This document shows, in pieces, positions 51,803-63,788 of a stretch of 64,000 nucleotides of DNA. The stretch comes from Neospora caninum Liverpool (taxonomy: Eukaryota; Apicomplexa; Conoidasida; Eucoccidiorida; Sarcocystidae), in assembly GCF_000208865.1 (NCBI RefSeq), contig NC_018396.1:3715101-3779100 (forward strand), written 5' to 3'. How positions within the stretch are numbered: position 1 is the first letter of the stretch; every line of letters starts with the position of its first letter. The translations under genes and the position numbers were made by a program. Below the pieces are notes generated by a model that saw nothing but the letters and a program-made list of their open reading frames with translations, ran no database searches and was not told the DNA's origin.

Positions 51803-52319
51803 TCGCTCCCCCCCTCGTACTTCTTCCATGGTTCCATGGACATGATGGAGTCGAGAAAGCTGCCCGACCATGTCGTCTAACCCTTTTTCACCAAAACCGC
51901 TGATAGAATGCAGACAAAGCTGGGGACCTTGGAGATAACACAGCAGTGCCGGTAGCTGCGATGATCGCTGTGGGAGGCGAGGCTCATACACTGGAGGTTT
52001 CAGTCTGCCTCTTGCACTTGTGCAGTTACTGTTCAAGGACCCAGTGGAAAAATGAACATACACATATGAAGACGAGTTCCTAAATAGAAGCATACCTTTG
52101 CCTAGCTTGGTCAGTGCAAGCATTGATCTCTGTCTTTTCTGCGTACTTGCAAATGCGACTGGGTGGTGCCTCGGCATCTTTGGCGCCGAGGTAAGAAGAT
52201 TTAACGCATTGACGTGCGACGGCGTGGCACGTTCCGTTGAGCAGGAATTGAAACGCGAACGGTGACTTTCTACCCTTGGTGAATCTTCGGCAGCAACTTA
52301 TTTACAGAACACTGACAGG

Positions 52320-52949
52320 ATGGTCTGTGCCGGGCGACAGACGAACACCTCACTGAAGGTGACACAGTTTGTTCTTTTTCTGGCATCCGGCTTTCCACTG
52401 GACTTTCTGTCGCTGCGGCCGAGTGCATCAGAAGGCCCTCCCCTATCGTTGGCAGCGAACGCACCTCGGATCGAGGTTGTCAAGATCGGGAAATATGGGC
52501 TTACACTAGGCGACGTGCGGCGCGATGTGTACCTGATAAAAGGGGAGCAACTTCAGGTTGTAGATAAAAGCCGTCGAATGGTGTTTGCACCTCGTCTCGG
52601 GAAGAATAATCCTTTGAATCAGCGAGCTTTCCGTTTCAATGGAGAGGAGTGTGAGGACGCGTCCGTCGATTACGAGGACTTGTTTGGGAAGTACAAGAGA
52701 AAGAAAAATCTCCGGCGCCTCTGGACCAAGAGATATACACCTGACGGTGTAATCTACACCTTCAAGCCGCCTCTTCTCGCGAGTGAAAACCGTGACGCAA
52801 CACCTGGTCCTGAGGAACCGGAGATCCGTTTCTGTGTAACTTTGACAACGCCAATGATGATGATGGGGGGAGCAGACGAAAGTCGACCGGCGGGGCTGCG
52901 TTACTTTAACAACACACTCACTCTAGTCGTGTTCTGGTCGCCTTGGTGA
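52320..52949 (+). CDS. Short secreted protein with SRS-like (SAG-related) features
   Basis: A single exon of 209 aa; the start ATG is first in frame (aggATGG). Seen: an N-terminal hydrophobic stretch (FVLFLASGFPLDFLSL, about residues 17-32) that can act as a signal peptide. After it come DVYLIKGEQLQVVD, FRFNGEEC, LWTKRY, GVIYTFKPPLL and EIRFCVTL. Known: SRS domains of Toxoplasma surface antigens have a similar late order (an F-x-x-x-C segment, W-T-K, a YTF-x-x-P strand and a final F-C-V strand). Only two cysteines remain in the mature part instead of six. The C-terminus (LTLVVFWSPW) is hydrophobic but short for a GPI signal. It may be a degenerate single-domain family member, or a coincidental resemblance. 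Two mature-region Cys could still pair. Confidence 0.5.
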   Translation: MVCAGRQTNTSLKVTQFVLFLASGFPLDFLSLRPSASEGPPLSLAANAPRIEVVKIGKYGLTLGDVRRDVYLIKGEQLQVVDKSRRMVFAPRLGKNNPLNQRAFRFNGEECEDASVDYEDLFGKYKRKKNLRRLWTKRYTPDGVIYTFKPPLLASENRDATPGPEEPEIRFCVTLTTPMMMMGGADESRPAGLRYFNNTLTLVVFWSPW

Positions 52950-54103
52950 TCACAAAGCGTACGTAGAACAGCAGCATGTGTAAGGCTTCCCCATCTCTAG
53001 ACATATCCAGTATCCTAGGTGCTATGCCTCGGTTTCGTCGATTTGAGTTGTACCCGAGTGAACACAGTTTTTGCCTCAAACGCGAAAACTGGGAAATCCC
53101 GATCGGGGGGCAGTGGACTCGATCGCTAGGTCGAATATGGGGGGAGCAAACCATCCACGAACGCCGCTCCCTTTGCGGTCGCAAAAAGACATATGCTCTT
53201 GATTGAAATCCTTCCCCTTCTTCACTTCCACCCCAGGTCCGGTTCTCCAAGTCCCGGCGGTCACATGAAGTACAAGGAGTTGTTTTCCGGTCTCTCTTTT
53301 ATATATTCTGCTTGTTTCCTCTCAAAAAGGTTCCACGCGATATACTCCGTGGTTAACGCCATAGAACAGTCCGTTCCTTTTGTGTTATGATTCTCTTTCG
53401 TCTTCTTCTTTATCTCGTAGAAAAGCGTAGAACGCTGCTGTCGCGCCGAGCTCATGCATCCCTGTAGTGCCTCAGATTATTTGACACAGCGATGTGCTTA
53501 GCTGTCTGTTCACGGACGGAGTGGAGAAAGGTTTCTGCGGCTGCAATGGCAGTGGGTTGAGCGTGGAGTGCACCTCCTTAGATTTCCAATTTCAGTTAAG
53601 CATTAACAAGTTAAGGGATACTTCTGGATTTGAGTCGCAAAGGCAAGAAACCAGCCGAGCCCAACACAGCGGGGAAAACGCGCGACTGGCGGAGGAACCG
53701 AGAGAGAGGACTCAGACCTTCGCTTCTCACCTCCGCAACCCTCGCAACCTAGTAAAACCCGAAATCTTTCGGAAACCTCTAGCAAGAAAGGAGAAGAGAA
53801 GCCCATCAGCTGCTACTGCGATCAGCATCTTTGCGCGCCGAACGACTGCCGTGTTGCGCGGTTTCCACTTGACAGACTTTTTGTCCAACAGACAGAAAGG
53901 AGCAAACGGGTAAAGCACCACATGCATTTTTCGGCAGCAGAATCGAAGCGGAAGGCTTTGGCCGTTCCTCCGCTGACATGAGAAAACAGAACTTCCAGTG
54001 TTCTCTTCGCAACCGTTCCTGATGCTGTTCTCCAATGCCATGATTCGTAAATGTCTCTCCACGGGAAAGTACCTTCCCTCCATCTCTAAACGTACTTACA
54101 CTT

Positions 54104-54143
<40 letters not shown>

Positions 54144-54319
54144 ATAGTAGACAGGTATGAAGGCACACGCGGTCTCAATGCCGACTCCACCAAAAGGGCG
54201 GCTGTACATTTAAATTGTGCACCCTTGTTCATTTGCCAAAATTCATTCTTTTTGACTGCGCGTGTCCACAATACGGTGAGAACGATGCGGCGCACTGTCG
54301 GCATTTAAAACTTCCTTGC
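52950..54319. other. Spacer between SRS-like gene and COG4 3' end
   Basis: 1.4 kb holding convergent 3' flanks. A TA microsatellite lies at about 54106-54141. A frame at 53494-53913 (139 codons) is open but has no recognisable features and is not called. Confidence 0.5.
54106..54141. repeat. TA dinucleotide microsatellite
   Basis: Pure (TA)n of about 17 units downstream of COG4. Confidence 0.95.
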
Positions 54320-57300
54320 TCATTTCCCCTGGTGCATGTGGAAGAAGGCCTCGATCTCATCTCTGGTAAAATCGACGCGACGCTCCAAGACCTAAACACA
54401 AAATGCAAAGAGTCCCGAATTTATGAACACATCCATATCTCCGCATGCGAGTCACGTACATGAGCAACACCGCCTCAAGCATGTCTTGAATGTGTCGGTT
54501 CTCCCAGCGGAGTCTCTGGCCGGAGACAGGAGAAACAGAAAGAGAGGAAACGTGCAGAAGCTGAGAAAGGACGAGAGAACCGCAGGAGAGGACCAGAAAC
54601 AGAGACAAAAATGACGAAGGGAAAGACGCGAGACCCGACATCGAAGTTCGGACAGTATGGCCTCTCAGACGAATCCACGTGTGTGTTGAGAGGCTGGGCA
54701 GCGCCCAGTGTCGTTACCTTCTTCATTTCGTCGACAGAGAGACGCCAGAATTTCCCGGACGACGGGCCTAGAAAACACGGAAGAAGGGCCGTGCGGAACC
54801 TTCTCAACTGTTCCAGAAAACACCGCTTTCCTTTCTTATCGTTTTCCAGTCTAGACAGTGCAGCGACGAGTCCACTCGAAGAGGCTGCGACTCACGCTTT
54901 CCAGTTCAGGCGCCAAACACTCGCTCGCCCGACATATACACCCCGCCTCGCTCCAGCAAAGGCTCGCTTCACACGGGACGCGCAGTTGGACGGCCTTACC
55001 CCAAATGTCGAGAAGCTCCTCTAGGCTCCCCAGGCTGAGCAGTTCGCTGAGTTCCAGCACTCGGCCAAACTGCAGACACACCAACGCAGCGAAACGCACG
55101 TTTGGACCGGCTCGAGGCTGGCAAGCACACAGACGATGCGTTCCTGGGGCGGATGCACAAGACGCGGCCTGCAGACGAAAAGGGTGCACGCGATCTGTGG
55201 GACGCGCCTGAAAAACGCGGGTGTCTCGGGTCCCCTCGGAGCCCCGAACCGTTCGCTTCTCTCGCCATGCTGCACTGCCTGTCGCGGTCTCGCTTTCACA
55301 CGAGTCTCCCTTTGGCTTGGAGTTCCGCGTTTCCCTACTTTAGGCCGAATGGGCGTGTCACAGAAGATCTTGACTTTCGCCAGAGCTCCCTCGCCCTCCT
55401 CCTCCAAAGCCTGCTCGCCAACCGCAGCTGCTGTGCTCCCAGCGGCGGCAGCGGCGAGTGCACCAAAGAGGCCTGCGCCGGCGTCGACCGCCGAGCCTCC
55501 ATTGCGAAAGACGGAATTTGGAAAGTCGAGAGGGTGTCCCCTCGCCGCCAGAGGAGCCTGGACGCCGTGCCCCAGGACGGGCCCTGAGGCGTGGTGAAGC
55601 GCAGAAACTTGCTGAAGGAAACGCCGGAGCTGCGCGCTCAGCTGCAGGCCGCCCAGAGCCGTGTAGGTCTTGTCGAGGAGCAGCGTCTCCATCTTGGTGG
55701 CGAGCTGGACAGGCAGGAGACGGGAACACAGGGCGCCAAGGAGAGCAGCACAGCCGCGTTCAGGTTCTAGGAACCTCCACAGCAGGCGTTGAAAGCTAAA
55801 CAGAGGGGCCCGGGCGACCAACCGATCCTAAGAAACGCCCTGGCGGACCGCGAGGGCCGCAGCGAGAAAAGGTTGCATGCGCACGCAGACGCCTTCTGCC
55901 ACGGAAAGCGGGACGGCGGCGTACACATCAGACCATCATGAAGCCAAGAACACCGCACCTTCCCCTCCTGCTCGCGCTATTCCTCACCACCTGCAAAAGG
56001 AGGGAGCAGCAGAGATTCTGCGTCGGACGGTCGTACTCCCGACCGATATGCGCGAGGATAATCGCCAGGCCTCGCTGAAGCTGCAGCCGCCAGCGCTCCT
56101 GCAGGCGCTCGTCGCCGACACCTCCGCCATCCTGAAAGGACACACAGACAGCACAGACGGGAAACAAACGGCGAAATCAACGTGCACTCCAATGCAAACA
56201 CGTTTACACACACCTCATCTCTCGAGTATACTAATATAGTATCCTATACACATTTATGCATTTATACATTGTATGCATGCATGCTTGCAGATACATCCAC
56301 AAACACATGTATAACGGTGGAAACGTATGTGCTTCCAGATCTGTATCGTTTACGCATGGAGATGCATTGTGGAAACCGTCTTTAGGACTGTGCAGGGACA
56401 GCCCTGTTTCGTCAAGAGCCGTGCTCTGCAACGCGGCTGGATTCTTGCACGGGCCAGGAACCTCACCAGGAGGCCGAGACGGGGTTCCTCCATCTGCGGG
56501 CTCCTTCGTCCTGCGCCCGCGTCTTCCCCTTCGCCGGCTCGTTCGTGGATCTCAAAGACAACATCGTGGAGAGAGTCTAAGGCGCGGTGAAGGTGGGGCT
56601 GGAGGAACTTGAGAGTCACTCGGCAGGATCGCTCGTGGAGGTTCTGAAGTTCTTCGACGACTCCGTCGACCGCCTGAACAGCGAAAAGACACAAACGACT
56701 GCCGGACCGGTTTACGAACACGCGACACCCCTGCTTGCGCCTTCCGCCTCGCTCTCTGCTCACCCCCCTCTTGCGCACATTCTTTCTTTGCGCACTTTGT
56801 CCTGGTGCTGTAAACCGTAGGGTGTCTTACACTTTTGGATTTATATGCCTTTCTTTCTCGCTGGCTGCCTTTTTGGGTTTGGAATCGCGGCCCACTTGCC
56901 TGTAGGGTGTATTGGAACATCATTAAATTGTTGCTTGCGCCTCCCTGCGCGGCTTTCGGCTCCTTCACTCCCCCCTGGTCCGCTGCCTGTACACTCGGCG
57001 CGGCAGCTGGTGCAGTGCCTTCCCGTTTCCCCGTTTCCTCTTCTACGAAATCGTCGTCGGTCTGCTCGTCTGTCGCCTCTTCTTCCTCGCTGTCGTCCGC
57101 TTCAGACAAGCCTTCAGCTGGCTGCTCCCCGTCATTCTCTCCAGCGCCTTGGCTGTGACTCGGCCCGCAGTCCTCGCTGCGACCTTCACCTTCCTGTTTC
57201 TTCTCTTTCCCGCGTCTCCTGCGCTGCCTTTCTGCCTCTTTCCTAGACGCAGGCAAGAAGGTTTCTGTGAAGTCGCGCGCCACGCGGTCTTTGAACTTCT

Positions 57301-58435
57301 TGAGCGTCGTTACAGCTAAGGACACGTTGTTGACGCTGTGGGGCCAGCTGTAAGATGAACCTGCACACCAGACACGAGAGGGACAAGTTTTCACTTTTCG
57401 CGAAACCTCCCTGCGGGTTCAGGGGGCGCGGTTACTGCCTCCGTTTCGATTTACCCCTCGTCGCTCCTTGCGCAGACCCAGGCCGCCTGGCCGTTCTTTC
57501 TGCTTTCGCCTCTCGGCGCCAGGGTATCGTCGTGTCCTTCCCCAACAAATTCTGCGTTTTCTCCTGCGGTTCCAGCGGCCGCCGGTCTAATGTCCCGTTA
57601 TACTATATAGATCACATGGCTTCTGGTACTTTGAGATCATACTAACGGCGAGAGGGGAATACCAATCAGACAACAACTGAAGCTAGACCGTTCCCGGGTC
57701 CTTCCTTTCCAACTGCTCTCTTGTTTGCCTCGTTCTTCCTTTCCACTCCCTTTTTCCCCTCGAATGCACCGCGTTCCCTTCTCTACTTCGAGACCTGTTC
57801 TCTTCTGCGTTGCGGCCAGCTCGCCACTCCTCCGAGCTTTCCTCTTCAGTCCCTTTCCAGTTCCCTTCGCGTTCTCTGCTTGCCCGGCCCCGCCCTGCGA
57901 GTTTCGATTCTCACTCAGACTCTCGGGCGGCGGGCCTTCCTGGCGCTCAAAAACTTCTCGCAGACTCTCCGCCAGAGAGTAACGCAGCGCGTGAGGCTCG
58001 AGCTGCAGCGAGAGAAAGGCACACATCGCGGACTGTCGAAGGAAACAATGCGCTCCTTCGCTAGTCTACGTCCCACAAAAACAGCGACGCATCCAGTCAT
58101 GGTCACCTCCACAGGTGCTGCCCTGCGTCGAGAAAAGCTGGGAGAACATGCGGAGTGATCGACAATCGGTGTCGGTACCGGATAGAGACGCGTGCAGGTT
58201 TGCAAGTGCGGGCGCCGAAACCTTGTCCCATATTCGTAGAAGAGCACGCACATTGACGTGGAACGGCCCGAGCAGCACACGTATGTGGCCACTACCCTTT
58301 CCATGGCCAAAGGTACGGCTTCACATCCAAAAATGCGTGCATGGCTACATACGCCGATGCATACACCCGTCTACACATATACACAGCCACCTATCATCTG
58401 GATCCGAATACATATATGTATATATATATATATAC

Positions 58436-58468
<33 letters not shown>

Positions 58469-61400
58469 CATTTATGTCTATTGATGCAGATGGAGGTGTG
58501 GGGTGGTGGAGGGGGGGGATCGTTGCGTGAGGTTTTAGTCTGAGGCTGCAGGGAGTCGCGTTTCTGTCCCCTGGTCTGAGGCTGCAGGGAGTCGCGTTTC
58601 TGCAGCTTCTCTGCTGTCGCGGGCTGTCTCTTCTCTCGTACCCGGATGTAGTTCGCGTAGTACGTTTTGCTTTCTTCGAGGTTGCCTCGAAGCTTCGCCT
58701 TCACCTCGGAAGAGAGGACGGAGCAGACGTTGTTGACGACAGCGCAGACGGCGAGGACGTCGAGGCTGCCGATGGCGCGCAAAACGCTTTTGTTCAGGAT
58801 GAAGAATACGTCATCGACGACCGTCGAGTAGAAGCACTCGTCGTCTTCGTCCTTTTCCGGCACGGACGCGCCTCCCGCCCACGGCGAGAACTGACAGCCG
58901 CCATGCCCCTCGTAGAAGCCCGCAACTGCCGAGCCGCCGGCGCCCTGCGCGTGCTCCGCCTCCCACGCAGACTGCAGGGGAACCTCGTCCGCGACGTTCA
59001 ACGCCTGGTCGATCGAGCTGACGCGGAGAGCGACGGGACGGAAAAACACGAACGCACAAACTTGCTCCGCCTTTCCAAGCAAATAGGCACATGCAGGGAC
59101 GCCTACGTGGAAAAGGACTGCCTCCTAAATCTCTGTCTTTCCATAGAGATCTCCGCCTCTGGCTGTCTCCGTATCTGCATTTAGGTTGGAGCGCCAGCCA
59201 GAGGGGAGCGCGGCCGAGAGGGGCACGCGCGCGCCGCGGGGGGGAGCTTAGAAAACGCTTGAGGCGAGGAGCCCAGCACAAAACGGCACAGACGAAAGAG
59301 GCGAGAGAGAACGAGAGACACTGGCGACGCGCCGCAGTCTTCTTACCCAATGGTGAAGGCGTTCTCGAGGGACACATAGTGCGCCATGAGCTCCTCGCGA
59401 CCCTTCATCAAGAGAGAGTCTTGGAAAGTCGCGTCGGCACACGCCTGAAAAAGAGAGACACCCCACACGCAAAGGAGGTGCACAGAGAGAGGAAACGGCG
59501 GAAGCAGGGAGGCAACATCCAAAGAATCGCCTGACACAAAGCCACACAGATTCCCGTCCACGCAGAGAAGACGAAAGAGCGAAGCCGAGAAAGATAATAG
59601 AGGAGGGAGACCCATTGGGGGAAACACGATCCACTGCTCGGGCGTCTACGGCAGTGTTGTTCGTCCTTTTTTTCTCACCGAGCACTGCCGCACAAACTCG
59701 ACGAGCGTTGCGCCGGATGCCGAGCCTCGTCCCTGTCCTGGTTTTGCACGTAGCGACTCCACGCGAGTCTGAGGCGCCGCGGCGTTGGGTCCCGCAGGAA
59801 GGTGCTCGGCCTGCTGAAGCAGGAGGGACGAGCCTCGCCGGGACGCCGCGAGTTTGAAGCGCCGATGGAGGCGCATGCACCGCGCACTAAGCGAGATGAT
59901 TTCCGACAAAACGCAGTCCACGCGACTGCCGGAACACACAAAGTGAGCACACACGCCCAGAAAATTCTTCCCTCGAAAGACACCCGAAAGCTGCATTTCA
60001 AAGAGCACGTACATCTCAAAAATGGGCTTCGTCGCCATCCAAACAGGCATACACAAGTCCACAAATACATATACATATATGCATATCGTTCAGTTACAGA
60101 AGATAGACACTAAGAGATATCTGGACAAGATGGATAAGGTAAGACACATCTAGGTAATATAGATATGGACAGATAGAGATACATGCATAAATGCCTATTT
60201 ACGAGTATATGCCACCACTTGTAAGCCTCGCCTTGCATGCACACACGGAATGTTGATGGCCAACGCACACAGTTTTCCCCCGTTCGCTTTGAAGACGTGT
60301 CCACTCGCTAAAGGAGAGGAGACCTACCGGAGACTTGTCGCCGTTTGCTTGTCCCCTGCCTTCATGGCGAGGATGTCTTCGCTGCACACACAGCACACGA
60401 GCAAAACAACATTCTCTGCTGGCCTTTCTCGCGAATCGCCACGCAAAAAAAACGCACGGAGACAAGACACACAGAGCCTCCCAGCGAAGACATCCAAGCG
60501 GTGAGAGGTGAACACCACAAGCGAGCCAAAACCGGATGCAGAGTGGCTGAAGCGACGAAACGGAAAGAGACACGAAGACGGTCAAAAAAGGAAAAGAAAA
60601 AGAAAGATACAGACATATTCCGACAAACAACCTCAGACAGACACCCTCTTCTTTGCGTCCGGAGCGTCTGTACCTATAATTATATATATATCTTTGAATG
60701 TATGGCTACATATATGTACATATACACACACACATATATATATATATATATGTACATATTCATGCGCCGCAGCCTGCGCGCATGGAACACCTGTGGCGGA
60801 TGCGTGAGAACGCGGGGGGTCAGGACGAAAACGGGATCTTCCACAGCGGCGGGACGTTTTTGAAAGCTGAGAGGCACCAGGGAAGAAGAGAGTTACTCAC
60901 TTGTAGTCAGAGAAATGATTGAGGATGCGCACACTCTGAATATCCGTCTCTTGACGGAGCGCGACGATCGAGAAGAGCCCGGCAGCCGCAGCCTCGCCAG
61001 ATCTGCTTGCGTTCCAGTTGCCTCTGCCGCATGCAGGAGGAGTCCCCGCTGCCGACTCGAGCGCCTGCAGGCCCGATCCGAACACCAACCACTGTTCGCT
61101 GTAAGAAGGCGCACAGCCTGAGCTATCCACAGACTTGCAGAGCGCCATGCATCTGTGCCTATGCATGCATATGTATATATATATATATATATGTAGGTGC
61201 AGACATGGATGCATGCACTTCCTGTCCTATGTACAAGTATTCAATTAGGTGAACAGCGCCCAGACAGTCCCGGTAACTACAAAGGAACTTCAGAGCCCGT
61301 GCCAAGAGCGAGCGGCGGTCGAAGGGGAGGCATTCACCGGCTGCGCGAGCGCAAGCTCTGTCCAAGAGTCTGTTCTCCTCGCTTCATCTTCTCGCCCGTC

Positions 61401-63788
61401 AGACTCAGCGATCGACAGTATGTGGCGACGACGGGATCGCCACAGAACACGTGCACGCATGCACACAAATATGCCTTACGCATGTTTCCCTAGATACCCA
61501 GATATACGTGCACATCTACCTACCTACGTACATATATATATATATATATATCAATCTGTATCTTATTTATCTGGATCTCTATCTTATCTGTGCATGTGGC
61601 CATCTGGAGATCTTGTGGGTTCTTCCCACAAGGTCGCGGGCGCCCTTTTCGACTGCACACCTTCACTTGGCAACGCATCACGTCAGCGACCTCGGCCGCG
61701 AGCTGCTCCAAGGCCGCGTGGTGGAGCAGAAGATCGGGCGGCTCGGTGGCAGTCCACTCGTCGCCGGAGGCCTGCGGCCTCGCCGACCGTTTCTGCAGCT
61801 GCAGGAGCGCTCTGAGAAGGAAACACAGGGGAGCGCGTCGCCAGGCTGTGCGCGAGAGAGTGCAGACCAGTTGTGTGGTTTTCTTGGGGAAGCTCCAAGC
61901 TCGCTTTTCCACGAGGACTCGCCTCGCGCACTCGCCGCCAGGCGCAACGGACGAACATGCGCGCGAGCTCGGAGCCTTTCCAAGACCCGCACAGGCCCAT
62001 GGAAACTGGCGAGTGCCCTCGCCGCGAAGGGGTGAGCGCCTGCACGTGTGGCGCAGCCTCGACAGTCTCGACATTCGTGGCGAGTTGAGAAGCCGCCGGG
62101 ACGACACGCAAAAGGGGGGCCAGGAGGCGGACAGCCGCCCCCTCTTGTGTTCAGAGGTACTACCAACTTGTGAGCTGAGAACAACAAGACAGCGGCGATG
62201 CGTGTTAGGTTCTCGACGCCTCGAGTCTCACTTGAATCGCCGCGCAGCGCTGTCAGCGAGTTGCGAGCGCAGTTGGTCGGCGAAGCGCTGCAGTGCGTCC
62301 TGGTGGAGGTTGAGGGCGCGCAACGAGGAGAAGGCGGCAACGAGCTCTCTGCGCCACTCGCCCTTTTGGGAAGCGCGAACCTCTGAAGGCTCTTCCTGAC
62401 TGCGGCCCGAGCGATCTCCCCTGCGCGCCTCGTGGGGAGCCTCGCGTTCACTCTCGGCTTTCGAGACGCCGCGTCGGCGCGCCTCGCGCGCCTCGCGCTG
62501 CTCCCGCGCGGCGCTCGCGCATGCAGCCGAGAGCCGACGGAAAAGCAGCTCCAGCAACTTCGCCTGCATCTCCTGCAGCTGCTGCAGCGCCGCCGCCTCC
62601 ACAGTGCACAGCCGCGGGGGCGGGCTCAGAGCCGCCTGGGAAGCGGACGCGAGCGAAAAGGCCGCAGGCTGCGTGGCATATTTCCCGTCGACCAGCGCGA
62701 AGAAAGATCGGATCTCCTGGAAGCGACATGCCGCCTCCGTGGCGTTCACCAGGTTCGGCCGACTCAGCGCGGCACTCAGTTGGTCTGCGAGTGGTGCAGA
62801 GAGAGCAGAGACAGCCGCGCGCACGGTGGAGAAAGCTCGCGACGGCTGCGAAGTGCCTGTCACTTTTAGCTGGAAGAATCTTCTTGGCGCTCGCCCATCC
62901 CCTCAGGCGCATGCGCCGAGGCGATCCAGTCAAGAGGGGAGACAGGGGCGAGACACGGCGCGAGTGCGAGACGCTGGAAGGCAGCTGCGGATGGCCGCGC
63001 GAGGACTGCGAAACGTGGGCACGAGCCGAGAAGAGAGGCGCGAATTCTCAAAAGCCCAAAGGTCGGACCCTGTCGCTCGACATACAGCGAACGCCCTCGC
63101 GAGTCCTCGCGCAAAAACGAGCCTTCCGGTCACAAGTGCCTGGCCGCGTAAACGCGCAGGGCGATAAGAGGAGTCAGACCTTTCTAGGTATCTCGGCCCC
63201 AAATCTCTGACGCTCGCGTGACAACCCTTGTTTTTTCGCTCTCCTTCGTGCACGCTTGCTTTACACTTTCAGCTGCGCCCACACGCATGCATGGGTGGGA
63301 CTGCACGCATGTGTGTGCGAGCGCAGCTTTTGAGGCGAGTAAAAAAACCAACCTTTCAGTGTTCGGAGTTCGAGAATGCCCTCGACGATCTCTTTCGCCT
63401 CCTCCAAGTGGCGCTGCTCGGTTTCGAGTTGGACGACGACGCCGTTCATGGCCGTGACGCGGGCCTCAACCTGTTTCAGCTGTTTCTCGACGTGTCGCGT
63501 CGCTCTCGCCAGCTGGGTTTGCTGCGACTGGAAGTCTGCAAGAAGTTCCGCCTCCAGGCGCGCCTGCTTGCGCCGAAACTCCCGCTGAGACAGCAGCGAA
63601 GCGAGGAGCGCGTCGACGCCGTGCTCGTACGCAGCGACTCGGCGCTCTTCCTGCTGCAGCAGGCAGAGCAGGGGATCCTCCGAGAGGCCTGCAGGTTCCG
63701 GAGCGCCATCTTTCTGGAGTCGCGCGGGGCTGCATGCGACGCCAGGCGTGTATCCAGACGACGGCAGAGCTCGGCCACAAGCGGCCAT
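54320..63788 (-). CDS. COG4: COG4, conserved oligomeric Golgi complex subunit 4
   Basis: Sixteen exons, minus strand: 63788-63353, 62856-62232, 61811-61667, 61091-60901, 60381-60328, 59925-59679, 59444-59347, 59017-58642, 58032-57915, 57360-~56969, 56673-56467, 56131-55959, 55795-55375, 55069-55000, 54767-54718, 54391-54320. Summed length is 3675 nt (1224 aa), with all phases closing. COG tethers retrograde vesicles at the Golgi. Seen and matched to remembered human COG4: an N-terminal coiled coil ending LELRTLK, LNLHQDALQRFADQL, VDCVLSEIISLSARCMRLHRRF, MKGREELMAHYVSLENAF, STVVDDVFFILNKS, VNNVSLAVTTLKKFKD, LPVQLATKMETLLLDKTYTA with the following LGGLQL, ELLDIWGPSSGKFWRLSVDE, and a final VLERRVDFTRDEIEAFF. 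Human COG4 is about 785 aa, so extra length comes from low-complexity inserts, notably an acidic/basic linker in exon 10. Least certain: the end of exon 10, the end of exon 12, and the start (ATG at 63848 adds 20 aa; exons beyond the window are possible). Confidence 0.9.
58405..58470. repeat. TA/CATA microsatellite in COG4 intron 8
   Basis: Mixed (TA)n with CATA units inside the intron between exons 8 and 9. Just beyond it (58542-58603) a short direct repeat, TCTGAGGCTGCAGGGAGTCG, occurs twice. Confidence 0.85.
60665..60760. repeat. TA/CA-rich microsatellite in COG4 intron 4
   Basis: Alternating TA, CATA and CA units between COG4 exons 4 and 5. Frames across it read Tyr-Ile repeats and are not coding. 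Confidence 0.85.
61172..61193. repeat. TA microsatellite in COG4 intron 3
   Basis: Short (TA)n; a second tract lies at 61530-61553 in the same intron. Confidence 0.85.

Larger units (their letters stand above)
48494..52319. other. Gene-poor spacer with assembly gap and palindrome
   Basis: 3.8 kb without a supportable gene. It contains a perfect 18-bp palindrome (50613-50630), a 100-N gap (51480-51579) and a corrupted duplicate after the gap. Frames around 48.9-50.6 kb are short and unremarkable. The last few hundred bases presumably hold the promoter of the secreted SRS-like gene. Confidence 0.55.

Noticed and set aside
55984..56211. Alternative frame for COG4 exon 12 that also fits the next acceptor
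   Set aside because: It does not join exon 11 in phase 0, and it loses the DERLQERWRLQLQ helix expected from the family.
61159..61365. Minus-strand frame considered as an extra COG4 exon between exons 3 and 4
   Set aside because: Exon 3 (ending CQ) joins exon 4 (WLVFGSG) in phase 0 and matches the family spacing without it. The frame runs into a TA repeat and needs a weak donor.
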